Assembly: GCA_959599615.1 (NCBI GenBank)
Contig: CAUGKA010000122.1
Coordinates: 1 to 6,252, forward strand
Source: an uncultured Collinsella sp.
GTDB lineage: Bacteria; Actinomycetota; Coriobacteriia; Coriobacteriales; Coriobacteriaceae
Length of the DNA: 6,252 bases
Reading direction: 5' to 3'
The notes under the pieces were generated by a model, which worked only from the letters and a program-made list of their open reading frames with translations, searched no databases and had not been told where the DNA came from. Position 1 is the first letter of the stretch, and each line of letters begins with the position of its first letter. The position numbers and the translations under genes are program-made. Shown piece by piece: positions 1-4,890 of this stretch.

Positions 1-21
1 GGATGGACGAAATGTCCATCC
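1..21. repeat. Perfect 8-bp inverted repeat at the left edge
   Basis: The arms GGATGGAC (1-8) and GTCCATCC (14-21) are exactly complementary around the 5-base spacer GAAAT. No T-run follows on the + strand, so it is not a standard Rho-independent terminator in that direction. It overlaps a possible leftward -10 element and could be a repressor operator for a gene lying left of the window, or an RNA hairpin at the end of an upstream transcript. The window starts at the first base of the left arm, so the repeat may be longer than can be seen. Confidence 0.6.
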
Positions 22-44
22 TAGTCCAAGACAGACGCGGTCAA
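18..44 (-). promoter_or_regulatory. Possible leftward promoter overlapping the inverted repeat
   Basis: Read on the minus strand there is TTGACC (44 to 39; 5 of 6 bases match TTGACA), then 15 bases, then TAGGAT (23 to 18; 4 of 6 match TATAAT). The 15-base spacing is short. The -10-like hexamer runs into the inverted repeat at 1-21, the arrangement expected of a repressed divergent promoter. The gene it would serve is outside the window, so this stays tentative. Confidence 0.22.
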
Positions 45-320
45 AGGGATCCACGTAAGCGACCGCGTGCGCGCGGCGCGATCATGGCGCGTCCTAGATG
101 TAAGCCGCACCGTCCGTTCTACTTTCTTTGGGGCAATACCGCCTCGCGGGCGAGCGGGCCAGTCGTGAAGGTGGCTGCGGCCTCCCGAGCAAACACCCCG
201 GTGCGCAAGTGTGGGGTCAAATACCAGGTCAGCTGGTGGGAACAATCTGATATTCCGCGCAACGCACGGATCGTATACGACACAGAAGGCAGGGTAGTGG
301 ACATGGTGAGGGGCAGCTTG
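22..320 (+). other. Gene-less upstream region with several small hairpins
   Basis: About 300 bases with no protein-like reading frame. The + frame stays open but reads as arginine-rich, non-repeating sequence with no resemblance to the protein that follows. Visible pairings are CCGC/GCGG plus TCG/CGA around 139-157, ACCCC (195-199) with GGGGT (213-217), and ACCAG (223-227) with CTGGT (233-237) around a 5-base loop. The 8-base palindrome CGTATACG lies at 272-279 and its TATACG is a weak -10 candidate without a matching -35. This may be a structured 5' leader or promoter region for the lipoprotein gene. I recognise no known riboswitch or small RNA in it. Confidence 0.4.
308..313 (+). promoter_or_regulatory. 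Ribosome binding site GAGGGG deciding the start at 321
   Basis: GAGGGG ends 7 bases before the ATG at 321. The alternative in-frame ATG at 303 is preceded only by the weaker AGGG at 291-294 (8 bases away). Either start gives a plausible lipoprotein signal peptide (22 or 28 residues up to the lipobox cysteine), so the choice rests on the Shine-Dalgarno match. Confidence 0.5.
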
Positions 321-1328
321 ATGCACGCGGCTCGGTTAGGTGCTGGGACCGCAGCGGTCATCGCCGTTTTGGGCCTGAGCGGATGCGCGTTCAACCCGCT
401 GTCTACGTTCACGACTCCCACGATCGACCAGATCGAGTACGAGACCGTCACGCCCGCGGTGTCGGATGATGCCCTGGTCACCCCCGGTACCCTGACGGTT
501 GCCCTCGATACCTCCGATGCGCCGCAGGCCATGCAGGGCGCTGACGGCGAGCTCACGGGGTATGCAGTCGACGCTGCCCGCGCCCTCGCAAGCCGCATGG
601 GCCTTAAGGTCGCCTTTGTCGATGCGTCCTCGGCAGGTTCCGCGCTCGGTGACAAAAAGGCTGATATCTTTATCGGCGAGATCAACTCCACGGATGGGGA
701 CGTTAGCTCGCTCGGCACGTGCCTGTACGATGCCGCTTCCGTGTTCGGTAAAACCAGCGATGGTGGGTCGCTGAGCGTTTCCACCGATACCCTTAACACG
801 TCTACTCTGGGTATCCAGATGTCCTCGGCCTCGCAGGAGGCGCTTGCTAAGCAGAGCATCACCGCCAACCAAAAGACTTACTCCAACATCAACGAGTGCT
901 TTGAGGCGCTCGAGTCCGGCGAGGTCGACTATGTGATCTGCGACTCCACGGCTGGCGGTTACCTTGCGCGACTGATGAGCGAGATCTCCTATGTCGGTGC
1001 GCTCGAGGCGCCCTCGACGCTTGGTGTTGCAGGCCTTTCGTCCAATGACGAACTGTGTCGTGCCGTGAGCGATGCCCTCGACGGTATTACGGCCGACGGC
1101 ACGCTCGAGGCGGTCCACTGCGTCTGGTACGGCACGATGCCCTACGACCTCACCACTAAGACGGTTTCGGGCGCTAACGTGCAGCCGGGCGACTCTGAGT
1201 CCAGCGAGACCACATCCTCCGGCAGCGAGTCCTCCGATTCCAACAATGAGACCGCATCCTCCGAGGACAAATCGTCCAGCCAGGAAGGCACCATCATCGA
1301 CGACGACATTAACAAGCTTAATAGCTAG
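321..1328 (+). CDS. Lipoprotein, extracellular solute-binding protein family 3-like
   Basis: Predicted 335-residue membrane-anchored, extracellular binding protein. Residues 1-22 form a lipoprotein signal peptide: an Arg near the start, an Ala/Val/Leu-rich core, and the lipobox LSGC with Cys22 as the lipidation site. After a linker, residues about 56-275 match the solute-binding family 3 pattern used by amino-acid ABC importers: GTLTVALD at the first strand, GYAVD (80-84), KKAD (112-115), and the second-lobe VDYVICD (202-208). The usual ligand motif T-x-E-R of the first lobe reads S-T-D-G-D (123-127), so the carboxylate-binding Arg appears absent and the ligand may not be a standard amino acid. 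The C-terminus carries an unusual Ser/Glu-rich tail (292-321, 14 Ser in 30 residues). No permease or ATPase gene is in the window, so it may be an orphan receptor or a partner of a distant transporter. The ATG at 303 is a possible alternative start. A terminator follows 67 bases downstream. Confidence 0.8.
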   Translation: MHAARLGAGTAAVIAVLGLSGCAFNPLSTFTTPTIDQIEYETVTPAVSDDALVTPGTLTVALDTSDAPQAMQGADGELTGYAVDAARALASRMGLKVAFVDASSAGSALGDKKADIFIGEINSTDGDVSSLGTCLYDAASVFGKTSDGGSLSVSTDTLNTSTLGIQMSSASQEALAKQSITANQKTYSNINECFEALESGEVDYVICDSTAGGYLARLMSEISYVGALEAPSTLGVAGLSSNDELCRAVSDALDGITADGTLEAVHCVWYGTMPYDLTTKTVSGANVQPGDSESSETTSSGSESSDSNNETASSEDKSSSQEGTIIDDDINKLNS

Positions 1329-1394
1329 TTATTGCTAGGGGTGGTGTCTCCTATACGTTGGAAAGGACGCCTCTTCACGGTTTCAACACGCACT

Positions 1395-1428
1395 GCCGGG
1401 CTTCCCCAATAGGGGAGCCCGGCTTTTT
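1395..1428 (+). terminator. Rho-independent terminator after the lipoprotein gene
   Basis: The stem is GCCGGGC plus CCCC on the left and GGGG plus A and GCCCGGC on the right, with one extra T on the left side and the loop AATA (1408-1411). TTTTT follows at 1424-1428. This strong terminator separates the lipoprotein gene from hpf and implies that hpf has its own promoter. Confidence 0.92.
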
Positions 1429-1500
1429 CATCCCTATAAAACCAGCAGGTCAAAGCCAATTTTCGGGACCAAATACAAAGTCGCCGGCTCCCTCCTATAG

Positions 1501-1524
1501 CGCACTTTGCCACAGAAAAGTGCG
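1501..1524. repeat. 8-bp inverted repeat in the hpf leader
   Basis: CGCACTTT (1501-1508) and AAAGTGCG (1517-1524) are perfectly complementary around an 8-base spacer. No T-run follows, so it does not look like a terminator. It could be a DNA operator controlling hpf, which in many bacteria is induced in stationary phase or under stress, or an RNA hairpin if transcription starts further upstream. Confidence 0.55.
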
Positions 1525-1578
1525 AGACTTCGGTATGCGGTATCAAGCAATCGTTATTCGGGTCTTTGGGAATCCGCG

Positions 1579-1587
1579 TGATTAAAT
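1579..1587 (+). promoter_or_regulatory. Possible extended -10 element for hpf
   Basis: TG, one base, then TTAAAT forms an extended -10 pattern (4 of 6 match TATAAT plus the TG). There is no good -35 at the normal distance. If real, transcription would start near 1594 and give a leader of about 50 bases before the hpf start codon. Confidence 0.25.
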
Positions 1588-1645
1588 GCACGGCAATGGG
1601 TACATAGCCAGTACAGTAAGTCCCCGAGGCAGATTGGAGCCACGT

Positions 1646-2230
1646 ATGGATATCAAGGTTTCTGGACGCAAGACGACGGTAACCGATGCTCTGCGTGCGC
1701 ATGTGGATGAGAAGATCGGCGAGGCGCTCAAGGTTTTCGATATCGAGCCCATGACGGTCGACGTTGTACTTCGCTATGAGAAGAACCCCTCGAACCCCAA
1801 CCCGGCAATCGTCGAGGTTACGGTTCGCGCCCGCGGTTCGGTGATTCGCGTTGCCGAGCACGGTGCAGATATGTACGCCGCCATCGACCTCTCCGCCGAT
1901 AAGGTCACCCGCCAGCTGCGCAAGTTCAAGACCAAGGTTGTGGACAACCGCCAGGGTGGTGCCAGCGCAGCGGATGTTGCACCGGTCGAGCGTGTCGAGG
2001 ATCTGGCCGACCTGCTGCTGCCCGAGGAGGACGACGACCTGCTCGTCCGCGAGAAGGTCATCGATGTCACCCCGATGACTGAGGAGCAGGCGCTGGTGCA
2101 GACCGATCTGCTGGGCCACGACTTCTACGTGTTCGAGAACGCGACGACTGGCCTCATCAATGTGGTGTATCACCGTAAGAATGGTGGATATGGCATCATC
2201 AAGCCCCGTATCGAAACACTTGACGAGTAA
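1646..2230 (+). CDS. hpf: Ribosome hibernation-promoting factor, long form (HPF/RaiA family)
   Basis: A 194-residue cytoplasmic protein that binds the small ribosomal subunit during stationary phase or stress. The long form drives 100S ribosome dimers through its C-terminal domain. Residues 1-97 are the S30AE domain: MDIKVSGRKTTVTDALR, then VVLRYEKNPSNPNP, then the basic segment RQLRKFKTK at 89-97 expected to face rRNA. An acidic linker (115-132) ends in EEDDD. Residues about 135-190 form the long-form dimerisation domain with the typical PMTEEQA, GHDFYVF and GGYGIIKPR segments. The total length fits long HPFs (about 180-200). The chosen ATG has GGAG 6 bases upstream and begins exactly at the family N-terminus; an in-frame ATG at 1586 would add 20 residues with no homology and no good ribosome binding site. 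Flanked by terminators on both sides, it is probably mainly monocistronic. Confidence 0.96.
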   Translation: MDIKVSGRKTTVTDALRAHVDEKIGEALKVFDIEPMTVDVVLRYEKNPSNPNPAIVEVTVRARGSVIRVAEHGADMYAAIDLSADKVTRQLRKFKTKVVDNRQGGASAADVAPVERVEDLADLLLPEEDDDLLVREKVIDVTPMTEEQALVQTDLLGHDFYVFENATTGLINVVYHRKNGGYGIIKPRIETLDE

Positions 2231-2234
2231 AATA

Positions 2235-2256
2235 CGTTAACTTGCATGAGTTAACG
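2235..2256. repeat. 8-bp inverted repeat just after hpf
   Basis: CGTTAACT (2235-2242) and AGTTAACG (2249-2256) are perfectly complementary around the spacer TGCATG. It starts 4 bases after the hpf stop and sits 3 bases before the terminator stem. It may be a first 3' hairpin in tandem with the terminator, protecting the hpf mRNA end, or an operator for a promoter of the degV-type gene. Confidence 0.6.
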
Positions 2257-2259
2257 GTT

Positions 2260-2291
2260 GGCGGCCATCCCATGCGGGTGGCCGCCTTTTT
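2260..2291 (+). terminator. Rho-independent terminator after hpf
   Basis: GGCGGCCA plus CCC on the left (one extra T at 2268) pairs with GGGTGGCCGCC (2276-2286) around the loop ATGC, and TTTTT follows (2287-2291). Only 18 bases separate it from the next start codon, and they hold just a ribosome binding site. The downstream gene must therefore be reached by read-through or from a promoter at or before this hairpin. Confidence 0.9.
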
Positions 2292-2309
2292 ACGTAAGGA
2301 GTCGCTTTG

Positions 2310-3263
2310 ATGGACAAGGCCGCATCCGCCGGTCATTCGGACCGTTGCCGCATCGTCGTCGATACCTGCTGCGACTTTAGCCCCGAGGTCGCCGCGAACC
2401 TCGATGTCGATATCCTGGGTTTCCCCTTCATTATCGATGGCGAGGAGCGCACGGATGACATCTGGTCGAGCATCACACCCAAGGAGTTCTACGACCGCAT
2501 GCGCGCTGGTGCCCGCGTGTCCACCTCGGCTGTGTCGCTCGGTCGCTATATCGAGTTCTTTACCGAGTGCGCCAAAGAGGGTACGCCCACGGTCTACCTG
2601 TGCTTTACCTCGGCGCTGTCGTCGAGCTACAACTCCGCGTGCCAGGCGGCGGACGCCGTGCGCGCCGAGTATCCCAACTTTGAGCTGTACGTGGTCGACA
2701 ACGCTCTGCCCTGTGCGACCGGCGAGCTCTTGGCGCTTGAGGCCGTGCGCCAGCGTTCGGCGGGACTGACCGCCAAGCAGCTGGTCGACTGGGCAAACGA
2801 GGCCAAGACCTATGTCCACGGTTACTTTACGCTCGAGAGCTTTGACGCGCTGGCTGCCGGCGGCCGCATTCCGCCCGCGGCGGCACAGCTCACGGCAAAG
2901 CTCGACGTCAAACCCGAGCTGTCCTACGACCTGGCCGGCTCGCTGTCGCTGATCGGCGTCAACCGCGGTCGCAAGAAGGCGCTCAAGTCCATCCTCAAGT
3001 CGTTCCGCGAGAACTATGTGCCCGATCGCACCATGCCCATCGCCATTATGACGGCCGATGCCGAAAAGGACGGCGACTGGCTCGAAGCCGCCATCCGCAA
3101 GGAGGAGGGCTGCGCCGACGTCACGATCATTCGCAGCTCCGTGGGTCCCACCATCGGCTCGCACGTGGGCCCCGGCATGGTGGCCTGCGCGTTTTGGGGC
3201 AAGAACCGCGCCGACAAGGCGTCGCTTTCCGACCTCATCGCCCGCCGCGTGCGCGGTCAGTAG
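2310..3263 (+). CDS. DegV family protein (FakB-like fatty-acid-binding protein)
   Basis: A 317-residue cytoplasmic EDD-fold protein. Family members hold a fatty acid in a buried tunnel; FakB members present it to the kinase FakA for phosphorylation and phospholipid synthesis. Matches: RIVVDTCCDFSPE at 14-26 (the usual DS-x-D-L start), STSAVS at 71-76 (family TS-x-PS), SALSSSYNSACQAA at 101-114 (family SGTYQSA), VVDNALPCATGE at 128-139, GGRI at 184-187, KPEL at 201-204, RGRKKA at 219-224, and VGPTIGSHVGPGM at 278-290 including the conserved His285. The usual Gly of SGTYQSA is Ser. The ATG at 2310 has AAGGAG (2296-2301) 8 bases upstream; a TTG one codon earlier is less likely. No fakA is in the window, so the FakB role is family inference and the cargo is unknown. 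Its 3' end has no clear terminator before the next gene. Confidence 0.92.
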   Translation: MDKAASAGHSDRCRIVVDTCCDFSPEVAANLDVDILGFPFIIDGEERTDDIWSSITPKEFYDRMRAGARVSTSAVSLGRYIEFFTECAKEGTPTVYLCFTSALSSSYNSACQAADAVRAEYPNFELYVVDNALPCATGELLALEAVRQRSAGLTAKQLVDWANEAKTYVHGYFTLESFDALAAGGRIPPAAAQLTAKLDVKPELSYDLAGSLSLIGVNRGRKKALKSILKSFRENYVPDRTMPIAIMTADAEKDGDWLEAAIRKEEGCADVTIIRSSVGPTIGSHVGPGMVACAFWGKNRADKASLSDLIARRVRGQ

Positions 3264-3307
3264 GCAAGTAACGCGGCCGTAATCGATCCCAACTCACAGC
3301 CCAAACG

Positions 3308-3336
3308 CTGGCACCGAGTATTCAACCTGGTAATAA
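3308..3336 (+). promoter_or_regulatory. Possible promoter for the four-gene operon
   Basis: In the 98-base gap after the DegV-type gene, CTGGCA (3308-3313, 4 of 6 match TTGACA) is followed after 17 bases by TAATAA (3331-3336), which has TGG just before it. The -10 match is weak (3 of 6). The gap also holds the purine-rich ribosome binding site GGAAAGG (3351-3357) for the next gene. No hairpin terminator is visible, so read-through from the upstream gene is equally possible. Confidence 0.25.
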
Positions 3337-3361
3337 CACCCAACCCAAAAGGAAAGGTTTC

Positions 3362-4441
3362 ATGGCAAACAAGCTCTCCGTCGCATTTATCGGCACCGGA
3401 ATCATGGGTGCTCCCATTGCCGGCCACATCCTGGATGCCGGCTATCCCGTCACGGTCAACAACCGCACTATGTCCAAGGCCGCCGCGCTTATCGAGCGCG
3501 GTGCCGTTTGGGCCGATACGCCGGCAGATGCCGTGGCGAACGCCGACGTCGTCTTTACCATGGTGGGTTATCCCTCCGAGGTCGAGGAGCTCTACCTGGC
3601 GGGCGACGGCCTGCTCGCGTGCACTAAGCCCGGCGCGGTCCTGATCGACCTCACCACAAGCTCGCCCGAGCTGGCGCGCGACATTGCCGAGGCCGCCCAG
3701 GTTTCTGGTCGCATGGCGTTTGACTGCCCCGTCACCGGCGGCGAGTCGGGTGCTATCGCCGGCACGCTCACGGCTATCGTGGGCGCTACCGAGAACGACA
3801 TCGCGCCGGTCCGCGATGTCCTTGCCACCTTTGCGGCCAACATCTGCTGCTTCGACGGCGCTGGCAAGGGCCAGGCTGCCAAGCTCGCCAACCAGGTGTC
3901 GCTGGGCGCCTGCATGGTCGGCATGGCAGACGCCATGGCATTTGCCGAGCTGAGCGGCCTTGATCTGGAGAAGACCCGCCAGATGATCCTGGGCGGCACC
4001 GGCAAGTCCGGCGCCATGGAGAGCCTGGCCCCCAAGGCGCTCGACGGCGACTACAAGCCCGGCTTTATGGTCGAGCATTTCATTAAGGACCTGCGCCTGG
4101 CCCTTGCTTACGCCGACGACCGCGAGCTCGCGCTGCCCGGCGCCGACGTCGCCTTTACGCTCTACGACATGCTCGACGCCATCGGTGGCGCCAAGCTGGG
4201 CACCCAGGCCATCACGGTTCTCTATAAGGAGGAGGCCGATGCCATCGCCGCCGGTCTGGACTGGTCGCAGTATCGCCCCGAGGAGCATGGCGCTCACGAG
4301 GAAGGTTGCGGTTGCGGCGAGCACGGCGAGGACCATGAGTGCGGTTGTGGCCATCACCACGGCGAGGACCACGAGTGCTGCGGCGGCCACGGCCATGACG
4401 ACGGCCACGAGTGCTGCTGCGGCCACCATCACGGGGAGTAG
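3362..4441 (+). CDS. Beta-hydroxyacid dehydrogenase (GarR/GlxR-like) with His/Cys-rich C-terminal tail
   Basis: A 359-residue NAD(P)-dependent oxidoreductase of the family that includes 3-hydroxyisobutyrate dehydrogenase and tartronate semialdehyde reductase. The Rossmann motif is GTGIMG (11-16). NNRT at 33-36 follows the second strand and resembles the NRT of NADP(H)-preferring members. The substrate loop is DCPVTGGESGAIAGTL (121-136), the catalytic Lys is Lys174 in AAKLANQ, and KPGFMVEHFIKDL (232-244) carries the conserved Lys242. The catalytic part ends near residue 305, close to the usual 290-300. Residues 307-359 form a tail with 14 His and 9 Cys, including three 12-residue repeats, not needed in this family and likely metal-binding. 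The specific substrate cannot be read from sequence; candidates are small hydroxyacids or semialdehydes. The start has GGAAAGG just upstream. It is first in a close four-gene cluster; the next start is 5 bases after its stop, and the next gene's ribosome binding site lies in its last codons. Confidence 0.93.
   Translation: MANKLSVAFIGTGIMGAPIAGHILDAGYPVTVNNRTMSKAAALIERGAVWADTPADAVANADVVFTMVGYPSEVEELYLAGDGLLACTKPGAVLIDLTTSSPELARDIAEAAQVSGRMAFDCPVTGGESGAIAGTLTAIVGATENDIAPVRDVLATFAANICCFDGAGKGQAAKLANQVSLGACMVGMADAMAFAELSGLDLEKTRQMILGGTGKSGAMESLAPKALDGDYKPGFMVEHFIKDLRLALAYADDRELALPGADVAFTLYDMLDAIGGAKLGTQAITVLYKEEADAIAAGLDWSQYRPEEHGAHEEGCGCGEHGEDHECGCGHHHGEDHECCGGHGHDDGHECCCGHHHGE
4325..4432 (+). 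repeat. Three 36-base tandem repeats encoding a His/Cys motif
   Basis: Units at 4325-4360, 4361-4396 and 4397-4432 encode GEDHECGCGHHH, GEDHECCGGHGH and DDGHECCCGHHH. All three share the HEC core and a His-rich end. A degenerate related stretch (residues 310-321) precedes them. The units differ at several codons, so this is an imperfect coding repeat rather than a recent exact duplication, but repeat-number variation between strains is plausible. Confidence 0.85.
4433..4438 (+). promoter_or_regulatory. Ribosome binding site GGGGAG inside the end of the dehydrogenase gene
   Basis: GGGGAG is at once the last two sense codons (Gly-Glu) of the dehydrogenase and the Shine-Dalgarno sequence for the membrane protein starting 8 bases later at 4447. 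Nearby Gly-Glu pairs at 4325 and 4361 use GGC-GAG, so the GGG codon here fits a need to pair with 16S rRNA. This suggests translational coupling. Confidence 0.7.
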
Positions 4442-4446
4442 CGCCT

Positions 4447-4875
4447 ATGAGCTGGACGTTCGTGGTGCTTGCGCTGGTGCTCTTTCTCTTTGCGATTTAC
4501 ATCGGCTTTTTGTGCGGCCAGTGGGCGTGCGAAAAGCGCGTGATCACCAAGCGCGACTACTGGATTGCCAACTTTGCAGGAGCGGCGGCAGTCGTCCTGC
4601 TGACCTGGGTGTTCTCGCTGTTCCCGCTGGTGCAGTTTGCGCCGATCGGCTGGCTCGGTGGCTTTATCGCCGGTCTTAAGATGAGCTTTGGCGAGTCCGT
4701 CGGTCCGTGGCGCAAGCACGACGAGGTCTTTAACGTCAACAAGGCTCATCGAGCCGCCGCCGACGCGGGCGACGCCGAGGAGCGCCGCCGCGCACGTCGC
4801 AATGGCGCGGCCGACCGACAGCTCATCTCGGTCACCGATGACAGCAAGGGTGCTGGCAAGCACGCTAAGAAATAG
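4447..4875 (+). CDS. Small membrane protein of unknown function
   Basis: A 142-residue predicted inner-membrane protein; I do not recognise the family. Residues 2-24 form a strong hydrophobic helix, followed by a basic loop (EKRVITKRDYW). Residues 42-62 form a second helix, and 66-77 (IGWLGGFIAGLK) a short Gly-rich hydrophobic stretch that may be a partial third segment. The rest (about 85-142) is a charged soluble tail with EERRRARR at 111-118 and a Lys-rich end, probably cytoplasmic by the positive-inside rule. The ATG at 4447 is chosen for the GGGGAG 8 bases upstream; a GTG at 4411 would add 12 residues inside the previous gene's repeat and is unlikely. It sits 5 bases after the dehydrogenase and 15 before the helical repeat protein, so it is almost certainly co-transcribed with both. 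Confidence 0.85.
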   Translation: MSWTFVVLALVLFLFAIYIGFLCGQWACEKRVITKRDYWIANFAGAAAVVLLTWVFSLFPLVQFAPIGWLGGFIAGLKMSFGESVGPWRKHDEVFNVNKAHRAAADAGDAEERRRARRNGAADRQLISVTDDSKGAGKHAKK

Positions 4876-4890
4876 TAAGAAGAGGTAACT

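Larger units (their letters stand above)
1429..1645 (+). other. hpf upstream region and probable 5' leader
   Basis: A 217-base stretch without a supported gene, more AT-rich than the flanking coding sequence. It contains TATAAA at 1435-1440 (no convincing -35), an 8-bp inverted repeat at 1501-1524, a possible extended -10 at 1579-1587, and the ribosome binding site GGAG (1636-1639), 6 bases before the hpf start. A short open frame at 1358-1585 crosses the terminator and is not protein-like. Confidence 0.5.

Noticed and set aside
154..164. GCGGGCCAGTC resembling a segment of E. coli 6S RNA
   Set aside because: No other conserved 6S part or closing stem could be found around it. An Rfam covariance search would decide; no hit is expected.
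221..237. ACCAGGTCAG resembling part of the bacterial SRP (4.5S) RNA
   Set aside because: The essential GGAAGGAAGCAGC loop that should follow is absent; only a short chance match remains.
3..320. N-terminal extension of the lipoprotein frame back to position 3
   Set aside because: It would place about 100 Arg-rich residues before a perfect lipoprotein signal peptide, which must be N-terminal. Ribosome binding sites exist at the later starts.
1358..1585. 75-codon + strand open frame between the lipoprotein gene and hpf
   Set aside because: It runs through the Rho-independent terminator, has no family resemblance, and its codon use does not match the neighbours.
3257..4432. Minus-strand open frame of 391 codons opposite the dehydrogenase
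   Set aside because: It is a shadow of the GC-rich coding strand. Its hydrophobic Val/Ala start is just the complement of the His/Cys repeat codons.
4325..4432. 36-base repeats as a CRISPR array
   Set aside because: The units are contiguous without spacers, imperfect, and in frame with a protein whose stop codon follows directly.
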